Source: Massilia phyllostachyos
Lineage (GTDB): Bacteria > Pseudomonadota > Gammaproteobacteria > Burkholderiales > Burkholderiaceae_D
Direction: 5' to 3'
Length of the DNA: 64,000 nucleotides
Assembly: GCF_021044825.1 (NCBI RefSeq)
Contig: NZ_JAJNOC010000003.1
Location: forward strand, 62,001 to 126,000
The position numbers were made by a program, and so were the translations under genes. Below are positions 43,529-53,605 of the stretch, one piece after another. Below the pieces are notes generated by a model. The model did not search any database, was not told the origin of the DNA, and saw only the letters and a list, made by a program, of their open reading frames with translations. Positions within the stretch are counted from its first letter, which is position 1. Every line of letters starts with the position of its first letter.

Positions 43529-43555
43529 GTCTTCCCAGCCAGTGGCTGGGAAGAC
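43529..43555. other. 12-bp perfect hairpin between the two tld pairs
   Basis: GTCTTCCCAGCC-AGT-GGCTGGGAAGAC forms a 12-bp stem with a three-base loop. No T-tract follows. It lies in the 108-base gap between tldE copy 1 and tldD copy 2 and may stabilise or process the mRNA, or weakly attenuate it. Confidence 0.6.
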
Positions 43556-43597
43556 GTGCATGGGCCGCGGGTGAATGCATGCACACGGAAACTTACC

Positions 43598-45235
43598 ATG
43601 GAACGTCGTAAATTCCTCCAAATCGGCGCCGGCACCGCGGGCGCCATGCTGATCCCCGTCTTCGGCAACGCCATCGCCGCCGAAGACCTGCTCAACCCCA
43701 TGGCCGCCAGCGCCAAGAAGGCCATTGCCGACGTCGCGCTGAACGCCGCCACCAAGGCCGGCGCGTCGTACTGCGACGTGCGCATCGGCCGCTACCTGAA
43801 CCAGTTCATCGTCACGCGCGACCTGAACGTCGAGAGCATCAACAACACCGAATCCAGCGGCGTCGGCGTGCGCGTGATCGCCAACGGCGCCTACGGCTTC
43901 GCCTCGACCAACAACATGAGCCCCGACGGCGTGGCGGAAGCCGCGCGCCAGGCGGTGGCCATCGCCAAGGCCAACGCCAAACTGCAGACGGAGCCGGTGC
44001 GCCTGGCGCCGGTGAAAGGCGTAGGCGAAGTCGCCTGGGCCACGCCGATGAAGAAGGACTGGCGCGCCATTCCGGTCAAGGAAAAGGCCGACATGCTGAT
44101 CGCCGCGAACAAGGCGGGTCTGGACGCCGGCGCCACCTTCATGACCGGCTCGCTGTTCCAGATCAACCAGCAAAAGTACTTCGCCTCCACCGACGGCTCC
44201 TACATCGACCAGGACATCCACCGCCTGTGGGCGCCGGTGAACGCCACCGCGGTCGACAAGGCCAGCGGCAAGTTCCGCTCGCGCGCCGGCCTCGGTTCGC
44301 CGGTCTCGATGGGCTACGAGTACTTCGACGCCAGGGCCAGCGACAAGGTGCGCGCGGCCGGTGGCGTGACCACGCTGTACACCAACTCCTACGACATCGT
44401 CGAGGATGCCCGCCTGGCCGGCAAGCAGGCGCGCGAGAAGCTGACGGCGAAGTCGGTCGAACCGGGCAAGTACGACCTGGTGCTGAGCCCCGAACACCTG
44501 TTCCTCACCATCCACGAGAACGTCGGTCACCCGACGGAACTGGACCGCGTGCTCGGCTACGAAGCCAACTACGCCGGCACCAGCTTCGCCTCGCTCGACA
44601 AGTGGGAGACCAAGAAATTCAAGTACGGCGCCGAACGCGTGAACTTCGTGGCCGACCGCACCACCCCGGGTTCGCTCGGCCTGATCGGCTACGACGACGA
44701 AGGCGTGCGCGCCAGGAAGTGGGACATCATCCGCAACGGCGTGCTGGTGAACTACCAGGCCACGCGCGACCAGGCCCACATCATCGGCGAAGCCGAATCG
44801 CACGGCTGCTCCTACGCCGACAGCTGGAGCACGATCCAGTTCCAGCGCATGCCGAACGTGTCGCTGGAAGCCGGCAAAGCGCGCCTGACCCCGGACCAGA
44901 TGGTCGCGGACGTCAAGAAGGGCATCTACATCCTGGGCCGCGGCTCCTACTCGATCGACCAGCAGCGCTACAACTTCCAGTTTGGCGGCACGCTGTTCTA
45001 CGAAATCAAGAACGGCAAGATCGTCGGCCCGCTGGAAGACGTGGCCTACCAGGCCAACACCCAGGAATTCTGGAATGCCTGCAGCGCGATCTGCGACGAG
45101 CGCGACTGGCGCATGGGCGGCTCCTTCTTCGACGGGAAGGGCCAGCCGAGCCAGGTCAGCGCGGTCTCGCACGGTTCGAGCACCACGCGCTTCAACGGCA
45201 TCAATGTCATCAACACCGCACGCAAGATCGGTTGA
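43598..45235 (+). CDS. tldD: TldD family metalloprotease, Tat-exported (copy 2)
   Basis: A 545-residue paralogue of the TldD gene at 40506, similar over its whole length; the blocks around KKALADVALNAATKAGASY and the metal site are nearly identical. HENVGH begins at His306. The Tat-type leader is MERRKFLQIGAGTAG with a canonical RRKFLQ motif and an AIAAED cleavage region. Differences cluster in surface segments such as INNTESSGVGV versus VANTESAGIGV. It forms a pair with the TldE gene 11 bases downstream. The duplication with both Tat signals kept implies selection for export. Confidence 0.92.
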   Translation: MERRKFLQIGAGTAGAMLIPVFGNAIAAEDLLNPMAASAKKAIADVALNAATKAGASYCDVRIGRYLNQFIVTRDLNVESINNTESSGVGVRVIANGAYGFASTNNMSPDGVAEAARQAVAIAKANAKLQTEPVRLAPVKGVGEVAWATPMKKDWRAIPVKEKADMLIAANKAGLDAGATFMTGSLFQINQQKYFASTDGSYIDQDIHRLWAPVNATAVDKASGKFRSRAGLGSPVSMGYEYFDARASDKVRAAGGVTTLYTNSYDIVEDARLAGKQAREKLTAKSVEPGKYDLVLSPEHLFLTIHENVGHPTELDRVLGYEANYAGTSFASLDKWETKKFKYGAERVNFVADRTTPGSLGLIGYDDEGVRARKWDIIRNGVLVNYQATRDQAHIIGEAESHGCSYADSWSTIQFQRMPNVSLEAGKARLTPDQMVADVKKGIYILGRGSYSIDQQRYNFQFGGTLFYEIKNGKIVGPLEDVAYQANTQEFWNACSAICDERDWRMGGSFFDGKGQPSQVSAVSHGSSTTRFNGINVINTARKIG

Positions 45236-45246
45236 GGAGGAGACCC

Positions 45247-46584
45247 ATGAAACAGCTGAACCAGGAAGAAGTCAAACGCATCACCGACCGCGTGCTCGGT
45301 TTCTCGAAGGCCGACGAGTGCAGTGTGTCGGTCCAGGGTAACCGCACCGGCAACATCCGCTTCGCGCGCAACGGCGTGTCCACCGCCGGCCTGACCGAAG
45401 ACACCGAGCTGTCCGTGCGCGTCGCCTTCGGCAAGCGCACCGGCACCGCCGTGGTCAACGAGTTCGACGACAAGTCGCTGGAAAAGGCCGTGCGCCGCGC
45501 CGAGGAACTGGCGCGCCTGGCGCCGGAAAATCCCGAGTTCATGCCCGCCGTCGGCAAGCAGGAATTCCGCCGCACCCAGACCTTCGTGCCCGCCACCGCC
45601 GCCATCGACCCCGACTATCGCGCCGAAGTCGCGGCCGCCGCGATCGGCCAAGCGCGCGCGAAGAAGCTGGTCACCGCCGGCTTCTTCACCGACAGCACCA
45701 GCTTCTCGTGCATCGCCAACTCGAACGGCGTGTTCGGCTTCCAGGAATTCACCGACCTGTCCTTCACCTGCACCGCGCGCACCGAAGACGGCCGCGGTTC
45801 GGGCTGGGTGACCCGTTCGGCCAACGATGCGCGCCGCTTCAATGCGGGCGAGGCGGCGGCGATCGCGATCGACAAGGCGCTGCGCTCGGTCGATGCGAAG
45901 GCGCTGGAGCCGGGCCGCTACACCGTGATCCTGGAACCGGCGGCGACATCGGAAATCCTCGGCAATATGTTCAGCTCCTTCAGCGCGCGCAGCGCCGACG
46001 AGGGCCGCAGCTTCCTGGCCAAGAAGGGCGGCGGCAACCGCCTGGGCGAGAAGCTGTTCGACGAGCAGGTGAACATCTGGGCCGACCCGTGGAACCCGGA
46101 GGTGCCGGTGGCGCCCTGGGACGGCGGCAGCATGCTGGCGCGGCAGCGCACCGACCTGGTCAAGAATGGCCGCGTCGCCTCGCTCGGCTACAGCCGCTAC
46201 TGGGCGCAGAAGACCGGCAACGTCGCCACCGCCGGCCACGGCAACATGATCATGGCGGGCGGCACCAAGTCGCTGGACGAGCTGGTCGCGGGCACCAAGA
46301 AGGGCATCGTGGTCACCCGCACCTGGTACATCCGCATGGTCGACCCACAGTCGCTGCTGCTCACCGGCCTGACCCGCGACGGCACCTTCTACGTCGAGAA
46401 CGGCAAGATCAAGCACGCGGTGAAGAACTTCCGCTTCAACGAAAGCCCGGTCACCATCCTCAACAACATCGAGGAACTCGGCAAGCCCGAAGTCATCGGG
46501 GGCGACGAGGTGCCGTACCAGATGGTGCTGCCGCCGATGAAGGTCCGCGACTTCAACTTCACTTCGCTTTCCGACGCGGTATAA
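45247..46584 (+). CDS. pmbA: TldE/PmbA family protein (copy 2)
   Basis: A 445-residue paralogue of the TldE gene at 42155, starting MKQLNQEEVKRITDRVLGF after a good GAGGAGGAGA ribosome site. It shares SKADECSVSV, NIRFARNGVSTAGL, ARTEDGRGSGWV and the C-terminal MKVRDFNFTSLSDAV, almost the same as copy 1. No signal peptide. Its stop codon touches the ATG of the DUF4159 gene, so the duplicated pair is physically and probably transcriptionally linked to the MoxR cluster. Confidence 0.92.
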   Translation: MKQLNQEEVKRITDRVLGFSKADECSVSVQGNRTGNIRFARNGVSTAGLTEDTELSVRVAFGKRTGTAVVNEFDDKSLEKAVRRAEELARLAPENPEFMPAVGKQEFRRTQTFVPATAAIDPDYRAEVAAAAIGQARAKKLVTAGFFTDSTSFSCIANSNGVFGFQEFTDLSFTCTARTEDGRGSGWVTRSANDARRFNAGEAAAIAIDKALRSVDAKALEPGRYTVILEPAATSEILGNMFSSFSARSADEGRSFLAKKGGGNRLGEKLFDEQVNIWADPWNPEVPVAPWDGGSMLARQRTDLVKNGRVASLGYSRYWAQKTGNVATAGHGNMIMAGGTKSLDELVAGTKKGIVVTRTWYIRMVDPQSLLLTGLTRDGTFYVENGKIKHAVKNFRFNESPVTILNNIEELGKPEVIGGDEVPYQMVLPPMKVRDFNFTSLSDAV

Positions 46585-47205
46585 ATGGCGGCTTTCGATT
46601 TCTACTTCACGCGCCTGAGCTACGAGTCGGGCGACTGGGACGTGGATATCCGTATGCCCAGCAACGTGCTGAACTCGCTCGTCGAGTACACCACCTTGCG
46701 GGTGGATCCGACCGAGCGCATCGTCGCCCTGTCGGATCCGAAGATGCTGGAAGCGCCGTTCTGCTATTTCGCGGGGCACAAGCTGGTGCAGTTCACCCCA
46801 GCCGAGCGGCGCAACCTCGAGAAATACGTGCGCGGCGGCGGCTTCGTGTTCGTGGACGACTGCAACCACGACATCGACGGCCTGTTCGCGAAGTCGTTCG
46901 AGTCCGAGATGGTGAAGATTTTCGGTGCCTCTGCGCTGAAGAAGATCCCGAATACGCACCCGCTGTATTCCTGCTTCTTCAAGTTCGACGGCCCGCCGAC
47001 CACCGGGGGCGAACTGAATGGCTGGGGCGACGACCTGGTGCACGAATACCTGAAGGCCATCGAGTTCGGCGGGCGCATCCGCCTGCTGTACTCGAACAAG
47101 GACTACGGATGCGAGTGGGACTACGACTTCCGCAACAAGCGGTTCCTCGCGGTCGACAACACCCGCTTCGCGGTCAACATCATTCAATATGCGTTGGGAG
47201 CTTGA
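46585..47205 (+). CDS. DUF4159 domain protein
   Basis: A 206-residue protein of the DUF4159 type. The fold resembles a Rossmann/flavodoxin-like glutamine-amidotransferase-related domain: YVRGGGFVFVDDCNHDIDG near 76-94, THPLYSCFFKFDG, and a final NTRFAVNIIQYALG. There is no signal peptide or membrane segment. The ATG directly follows the TldE stop with no gap and the MoxR gene follows after three bases, so translation is probably coupled. DUF4159 genes commonly sit beside moxR, DUF58 and BatA-like genes; the biochemical role is not known. Confidence 0.82.
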   Translation: MAAFDFYFTRLSYESGDWDVDIRMPSNVLNSLVEYTTLRVDPTERIVALSDPKMLEAPFCYFAGHKLVQFTPAERRNLEKYVRGGGFVFVDDCNHDIDGLFAKSFESEMVKIFGASALKKIPNTHPLYSCFFKFDGPPTTGGELNGWGDDLVHEYLKAIEFGGRIRLLYSNKDYGCEWDYDFRNKRFLAVDNTRFAVNIIQYALGA

Positions 47206-47208
47206 AGC

Positions 47209-48201
<993 letters not shown>

Positions 48202-48203
48202 TC

Positions 48204-49094
48204 TTGTCGCTGGCGAAGACCGCGCTGATCGCGCACACGCAGAAGCTCGACCTCGTCATCCGCCACGTGCTGGCGGGGCTCGGCCATGGCATCCACGCCG
48301 GGCGCGAACGCGGGGCGGGCGTCGAGTTCTCGGAGTACCGGGCCTATGCGCCCGGTGACGAGTGGCGCCGCGTCGACTGGAAGCTGCTGGCGCGCGCCGA
48401 CCGCTATTTCGTGCGCGAGGCCGAGCGCGACAGCCACGTCGCCGTCTGGCTGGTGCTGGACGCCAGCGCCTCGATGCAGGAACCCAGCCGCGAGGTGGAA
48501 GGCGTGGACAAGCTGACGTATGCCCGCACGGTGCTCGGCTGCGTCGCCGCGATCGCGCAGCGCCAGGGCGACGCCTTCGGCCTGGTGGTCCTGAACGATG
48601 GGAAGGTCCAGTTCACGCCCGCCCTGCGCGGTCCGCGCCAGCTGCAGCGCGTGCTGCTGCAACTGAGCCGGGTGCAGGCGGAGGGCGAGCTGCCCGACGC
48701 CGACACATTGCGCGCCAGCCTGCATTTTGCCCAAGCGCCGAGTGCCATCTATGCCGCCAGCGACCTGCTCGACTGGCCTTCGCCGCTGTCGCAAGCCCTG
48801 GTCCGCCTGCGCGGCATGCGCCACGACGTGCGTGTGCTGTGCCTGCAGACCCAGGCCGAAGTCGATGCCAGTTTTTCCTCGAGCGCGGCCTATCGCGACC
48901 CGGAACAGGAAGCCGGCGTGTTCCGCTTCGGCGCCGACCTGAAGGAAGGCTATCGCCGCGCGCGTGAGGAACACTTTGCGCGGGTGACGGCGAGCTGCCG
49001 CAAGGCGGATATTCCGCTGACAGCCGCCCGCATCGAGCAGTCGCCCGGCGAGGTGCTGCGCCTCTGGCTGCGCAGGCCGGGGAGCCGGGCATGA
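48204..49094 (+). CDS. DUF58 domain protein (vWA-like)
   Basis: A 296-residue DUF58 protein starting at a TTG two bases after the MoxR stop. The signature GRERGAGVEFSEYRAYAPGDEWRRVDW (about 33-58) is characteristic; a vWA-like core follows with LVLDASASMQEP, in which DASAS resembles a MIDAS DxSxS motif. No membrane segment is evident. DUF58 proteins are the usual partners of MoxR ATPases. The stop overlaps the next start (ATGA-type overlap). Confidence 0.9.
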   Translation: MSLAKTALIAHTQKLDLVIRHVLAGLGHGIHAGRERGAGVEFSEYRAYAPGDEWRRVDWKLLARADRYFVREAERDSHVAVWLVLDASASMQEPSREVEGVDKLTYARTVLGCVAAIAQRQGDAFGLVVLNDGKVQFTPALRGPRQLQRVLLQLSRVQAEGELPDADTLRASLHFAQAPSAIYAASDLLDWPSPLSQALVRLRGMRHDVRVLCLQTQAEVDASFSSSAAYRDPEQEAGVFRFGADLKEGYRRAREEHFARVTASCRKADIPLTAARIEQSPGEVLRLWLRRPGSRA

Positions 49095-50062
49095 ACGCAT
49101 TGTGGTGGCTGGCGCTGCCAGTCCTGCTGCTGCCGGTCTGGTGGCACCGCAAGAAGCGCGAACAACATCAAGCCGAGCCGCTGGCGACCAGCCGCTTCCT
49201 GCCGCGTACCGAGCCGCGCCAGACGCGCGAGTGGCGCTGGAACGATTTGCTGCTCCTGCTGGTGCGCTGCCTGCTGCTGGCCTGCGCGATCGCCTGGCTG
49301 GCCGATCCGGTCATGCCGTCGCGTGGCGATACGGTGGTCGTTGCGGAAGGGACTGACGCGGCCTGGGTGGAACGCGAAGCGGCGCGGGCGGGCCTCGCCA
49401 AGGCCGAGCGAATGACGCTGCCGGCAGGGCAGGCGCTCGCTTTCCTGCGCGCGCACCAGCGCGAATGGCGGCTTGATGCACGCCTGCTGGTGCTGGGCGA
49501 TATTCCGATGCCGTTCATGGCGCCGGAGTTCGGCCGCCGCATCGAGGTGCGCACGCTGGCGCGTCCGGCCTCGACGCTCGAGCGCCACGTCCACATCGCC
49601 AGCGCCCGTCCCGATCAATGGCGGCGCGTGTTTGCCGGACAGGGCGTGGTGTTCGACGACGCGCCCGGCGCGAAGACCTCGCTGATCGTCTGGGACCGTC
49701 CGGATGCGCCGCCGGCTTCGCTGCGCGCGCCCCTGTGGCTGGCCGCCGATCCGGCCGCTTTCCCGGAACTGAAGAATGCGCCGCACGTCCAGGGTCTGCA
49801 TGTCGCCGACAGCCCACGCGGCCGCCTCTGGCATGCCGCGAGCTGGCCGCCGCAAACCGCGGATGCGGCGCGCACCCTGCTCGAGGACTGGCAGCGCCTG
49901 CATGCGGGGCCGCCTGCCTACACCATGCCCGCCCGTGTCTTCGACGCGGCAAGCGGCGTCCGTGCGCCCGAGCCGAGCGGCGCGCTGCGCGGCATCCTGA
50001 TGGCCCTGTTGGCCGGCCTGTTCGTTTTAGAGAGAATCCTGAGCCATGCAAGAAGGCGCTGA
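49091..50062 (+). CDS. BatA-like membrane protein
   Basis: A 323-residue protein with the BatA N-terminal pattern: a first helix (MNALWWLALPVLLLPVWWH), a short loop with RFLPRTEPRQTREWRWND, and a second helix (LLLLLVRCLLLACAIAWLA). A mixed alpha/beta middle follows and a third helix lies near the C-terminus (GILMALLAGLFVLERIL). The start overlaps the DUF58 stop by four bases and the end overlaps the next gene by 17. BatA-type proteins bring vWA and MoxR partners to the inner membrane. This one lacks a clear vWA domain. Confidence 0.78.
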   Translation: MNALWWLALPVLLLPVWWHRKKREQHQAEPLATSRFLPRTEPRQTREWRWNDLLLLLVRCLLLACAIAWLADPVMPSRGDTVVVAEGTDAAWVEREAARAGLAKAERMTLPAGQALAFLRAHQREWRLDARLLVLGDIPMPFMAPEFGRRIEVRTLARPASTLERHVHIASARPDQWRRVFAGQGVVFDDAPGAKTSLIVWDRPDAPPASLRAPLWLAADPAAFPELKNAPHVQGLHVADSPRGRLWHAASWPPQTADAARTLLEDWQRLHAGPPAYTMPARVFDAASGVRAPEPSGALRGILMALLAGLFVLERILSHARRR

Positions 50063-52040
50063 GATCGTCCGGCGCGTCTGGCGCGCCGCCCAGTTGCGCC
50101 GCCTGCCCCTGTGGATCGTGGGCGCGCTGCCCTGGCTGGTCATCCGTTCCGGCCCTGGCCTGGTCGCCTGGAGCGCCTTTTGCGCCTGGGACTGGGCCGT
50201 CCTGCGCCGCCGCGTCGCCATCGAATGGACGTCCTGGGTCGACGGCGCCGTGCCGGAGATGGAAGACAGCAGCGCCTTGCTCGCCCATGCGCCGACTCCT
50301 GTCGCCCAGTTGCAGCAACGGCGCCTGCTGGCGCGCATCGACGCCAGCGTGAGCACGCCGCAACTGCGCGCCATGGCGCGCGGCCGCATCAAGGCCGGCG
50401 CGCCCTGGCTGCTCGGCAGTGTGCTGGCCGCCGCCGGTGTCTGGTTCGCCGGCGCCGCCGCGCCCCAGGCCAGCGCGGTCGCCCAGAACCGCCCCAAGCC
50501 TGTACTTGCCACGCTCGCCACCAACCAGGTCATCGTGCGCACCGCGCCACCGAATTACACGGGCGTGGCGCCCGTCGAGACCACGCCGCAGGATCTGCAG
50601 GTGCCGGAACAGACGCTGGTGATGTGGTGCGTGATGGACCCGACCTCGCCGGAAGAGACCATCGAGGCCAGCAACGGCCAGGTCTTCAAGCCGGGCCGCG
50701 AATGCGCGCGCTGGACCGCGACCGAATCGGTGTTCTGGCGCTGGCGCGGCAAGCGCTACACGATCAAGGTGATTCCCGACCAGCCGCCCGAGATCACGAT
50801 CACCGCGCCGACCCAGATGGTGCAGGAACTGCTTGATACGGCGACCGGCGCCGCGATGGGCGTGCAGATCCGCGACGACTACGCGATCAGGCAGGCGACC
50901 CTGCACATGACCCTGGCGCGCGGCAGCGGCGAGAACATCCGCTTCACCGACCGCGAGATGCCGCTGCCGGCCGGTCCCGATCCGAAGCAGCGCAACTGGT
51001 CCAGGCAATGGACCCTTTCGGAGCTCGGCATGGAGCCGGGCGATGAACTCTACTTCTTCGTGCGCGCCGTCGACAACGCGGCGCGTCCGCACGCGGTGCA
51101 GTCGCCGACCTACACGCTGCGCCTGCCGGCCCCGGTGGAAGAGGCCGAAGAGGACACCGCCGCCATGCCGATGCTGGTCAAGCCGCAGAGCCTGCGCAGC
51201 CAGCGCCAGATCATCATCGACACCGAGCAGCTGGTAGCCGACATGCGCAGCACGAAGATCGGCGCGGACGCGGTGCGCGAGCGCAGCGAGCGGATCGCCG
51301 CCGACCAGGGCGCTCTGCGGCGCCGCTACGGCCAGTTCCTCGGCGAGGAATCGTCGCTGTTCGCCGATGGCGAGGAGCATTCGGAAGACGACGGCCATGA
51401 CCACGGCGGCGAGAAGGGCGGCACCCAGGACATCCTGCACACCTACGGCCACGCCCACGACGAAGCCGAGAACGCGACCCTGTACGACGAGGACACCAAG
51501 AAGGTCCTGCGCCGCGCCTTGACGGCAATGTGGGACGCCGAGAAGGCGCTGCGCGCGCTCAGCCCGAAGGTGGCGCTGCCGCCCGAGCACAAGGCGCTCG
51601 ACGCGATCAAGGAGCTGCAGCAGGCCGAGCGTGTCTACCTGCACAAGACTGCCTTCACGCCGCCGCCGATCAAGGAAGAAAAGCGCATGACCGGCGATAT
51701 GGACGGCACTGCCAGCTACCGCCGCGCGCAGGGCGGGAGCGAAGAACGCGTGCCGGAGGACGTGCGGCTGCTGGTGCAGGCGCTGTCGAGCGACGGTCCG
51801 CTGCCGGCGCTGTGGACGCGCAGCGCCCATGACTGGGTGCGCACGCACATCAAGGACGACGAGCAGCGGCTGGCCGCACAGGGCGCGATCCAGGACGTGG
51901 CGGATGGGCGTGCGGCCAGCCGTCCGGTGCTGCGCGCCTGGCTACGCGCCGGTGCGGGGCAGGGCAAGGTGCTGCTGCAGGCGCAATCGAAGGTCGAGAC
52001 GCCGTTCGTGCGCGCCTGGCGTGAAGGAGCGCCGAAATGA
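50046..52040 (+). CDS. Large membrane protein, DUF4175-like, with His/Asp-rich insert
   Basis: A 664-residue protein. Two hydrophobic stretches near the N-terminus (about 20-60 and 120-140) anchor a long periplasmic region with beta-rich segments (RTAPPNYTGVAP, PDQPPEITITAPTQ) followed by charged helices. The layout matches DUF4175-type proteins of MoxR operons. An acidic, His-rich segment (about 445-480, including HSEDDGHDHGG and HTYGHAHDEAEN) could bind metal. It overlaps the BatA-like gene by 17 bases and the next gene by four. Family assignment is by layout and context. Confidence 0.7.
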   Translation: MQEGAEIVRRVWRAAQLRRLPLWIVGALPWLVIRSGPGLVAWSAFCAWDWAVLRRRVAIEWTSWVDGAVPEMEDSSALLAHAPTPVAQLQQRRLLARIDASVSTPQLRAMARGRIKAGAPWLLGSVLAAAGVWFAGAAAPQASAVAQNRPKPVLATLATNQVIVRTAPPNYTGVAPVETTPQDLQVPEQTLVMWCVMDPTSPEETIEASNGQVFKPGRECARWTATESVFWRWRGKRYTIKVIPDQPPEITITAPTQMVQELLDTATGAAMGVQIRDDYAIRQATLHMTLARGSGENIRFTDREMPLPAGPDPKQRNWSRQWTLSELGMEPGDELYFFVRAVDNAARPHAVQSPTYTLRLPAPVEEAEEDTAAMPMLVKPQSLRSQRQIIIDTEQLVADMRSTKIGADAVRERSERIAADQGALRRRYGQFLGEESSLFADGEEHSEDDGHDHGGEKGGTQDILHTYGHAHDEAENATLYDEDTKKVLRRALTAMWDAEKALRALSPKVALPPEHKALDAIKELQQAERVYLHKTAFTPPPIKEEKRMTGDMDGTASYRRAQGGSEERVPEDVRLLVQALSSDGPLPALWTRSAHDWVRTHIKDDEQRLAAQGAIQDVADGRAASRPVLRAWLRAGAGQGKVLLQAQSKVETPFVRAWREGAPK

Positions 52041-53563
52041 ATCAGATGTGGATGCTGGCGCTGATCGGCGTTGCAGGGGTTGCGAGCACCGCGCTGTATG
52101 CGCGACGGCGCCAATGGATCGACGCCTTGCTGGTGCTGGTTGCTGCGATTGCACTTGGCTTGTTTGCTGCCGGCTTGAAGGTGCCCGGTGATGGCGGCCG
52201 CGTGCTGGCACTGGAGCCGGACCAGCCCGCGCCGGTACTGGACGGCGTACGCGGCTTTTCCGTCAAAGGTGACGGCCTGCGCGCGGCGCAGTGGAACGAC
52301 CTGCCGGCGCTGCCCCTGCAGTGGGAACAGCCCAAGGGCGGCACGATGCGCCTCGACTTCACGCGCCAGCTTGCGCTCGGCCGCACCTTCACGCTGCGCC
52401 TGCAGCGCGAAGAGAAGGCGGAGGCACGCCTACAGCTGCTGGCCGAAAACGGCCAGCCGATCGGCGAGGCGCGCGGCACGGGTGAATTGAAGGTCGACTG
52501 GATGCCGCCGCTGGCCGAGCGCATGGTGCTGCGTGCGCGCCTGCTGGACAAGGACGGTAACAAGCTCGCCGAAGGGCCGGTACCGGTGAACGTGCACGCG
52601 CCGGCGATCCTGCACGTGCAGGGCCGCTTCGGCGCGCCGTCCTTCGATTTGCGCACCCTGAACGAACTGTTGGCCGGCAGCGGCGCGCTGCTCGACTGGC
52701 AGGTGGTGCTGGGCCGCGCCATCAACCGCACGGAAGTGCCGCGCGAAGAGATGAAAGAGCCGAACCTGCTGGTGGTCGATGCGGCCTGGCTCGAGCGCGC
52801 TGGCGCCGGCGAGCGTTCCGCGCTGCTGGGCCGCGTGGCGGGCGGCGTGCCGCTGCTGGTGCTGGGATCGAATGCCAACGATCCGGGCTTCTGGTCGCGC
52901 GCCTTGCAACTGCCCCTGAAGGCCCAGCCAGCGGATGCGAAGACGGATGCGCCGCTCGAGCTGGCGGTGGCGCCGTTCAATCCGGGTGCGCGTGAAGCCG
53001 GGCCGTGGAGGGGATCGGACAATCTGGTGTGGATCCGCGGCTGGCAGAAGGGGCGCATCGCCTGGCTGGGTGCGGCCGAGTGGCACCGCTATGCGATTAC
53101 CGATCCGCAGGCGCTGGCGCTGTGGTGGCAGAGCGTGCTGGATCGCGTGGGCGTGGAGCGTCCTCAGGAGGTCGAGTGGCTTGAGCCGGACGAGCTGCCT
53201 TTGCCGGGGCAGCGCATGGAGCTGTGCGCGCGTGGCGTGAGCAGGGAGGTGAGTTTCCCGGAGCTGAAGCTGGCGCGCAGCTGGGCGCCGCGCACGGACA
53301 GTGCCTGCGTGGCGGTGTGGCCGCAGGAGGCGGGCTGGCTACGGGTAGCGGATGCGAAAGCGGGGGAGCACGCGGTGTACGTCTATTCGCCCGAGGACTG
53401 GCCGCAGTGGCAGGCGGCGCAGCGGCGCGATGCGACGACGCGGTATATGGCGCGTACGCCGGTCAAGGCGCTGGAAGGGGCAGCACGCGCCTTCCCGGCG
53501 TGGCCGTTTGCCGTCGTGTTCGCGCTGGCGATGCTGCTCCTGTGGTGGCGCGAACGCCGTTGA
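52037..53563 (+). CDS. Membrane protein of MoxR cluster, unknown function
   Basis: A 508-residue protein with two helices at the N-terminus (about 5-20 and 28-48), a large periplasmic or extracytoplasmic domain with an amidotransferase-like segment (LLVVDAAWLERAG, GVPLLVLGSNANDPG near 270-300), and one C-terminal helix (AFPAWPFAVVFALAMLLLWW). This order resembles the BatA/CARDB-like membrane proteins that close MoxR operons. The start overlaps the previous stop by four bases. It is the last gene of the plus-strand run and is followed by a strong hairpin. Confidence 0.72.
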   Translation: MNQMWMLALIGVAGVASTALYARRRQWIDALLVLVAAIALGLFAAGLKVPGDGGRVLALEPDQPAPVLDGVRGFSVKGDGLRAAQWNDLPALPLQWEQPKGGTMRLDFTRQLALGRTFTLRLQREEKAEARLQLLAENGQPIGEARGTGELKVDWMPPLAERMVLRARLLDKDGNKLAEGPVPVNVHAPAILHVQGRFGAPSFDLRTLNELLAGSGALLDWQVVLGRAINRTEVPREEMKEPNLLVVDAAWLERAGAGERSALLGRVAGGVPLLVLGSNANDPGFWSRALQLPLKAQPADAKTDAPLELAVAPFNPGAREAGPWRGSDNLVWIRGWQKGRIAWLGAAEWHRYAITDPQALALWWQSVLDRVGVERPQEVEWLEPDELPLPGQRMELCARGVSREVSFPELKLARSWAPRTDSACVAVWPQEAGWLRVADAKAGEHAVYVYSPEDWPQWQAAQRRDATTRYMARTPVKALEGAARAFPAWPFAVVFALAMLLLWWRERR

Positions 53564-53567
53564 TGTC

Positions 53568-53596
53568 GTGGGGCGGGCGGGCCCCGCCCACCCCAC
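53568..53596. terminator. GC-rich hairpin between convergent genes
   Basis: A 29-base near-perfect palindrome (GTGGGGCGGG...CCCGCCCACCCCAC; 13 of 14 pairs match) sits between the stop of the MoxR-cluster gene (53563) and the stop of the TonB-dependent receptor gene (53606). It has no T-tract, so it may be a bidirectional terminator or another REP-type hairpin. Confidence 0.65.
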
Positions 53597-53605
53597 GAAC
53601 CCCGC

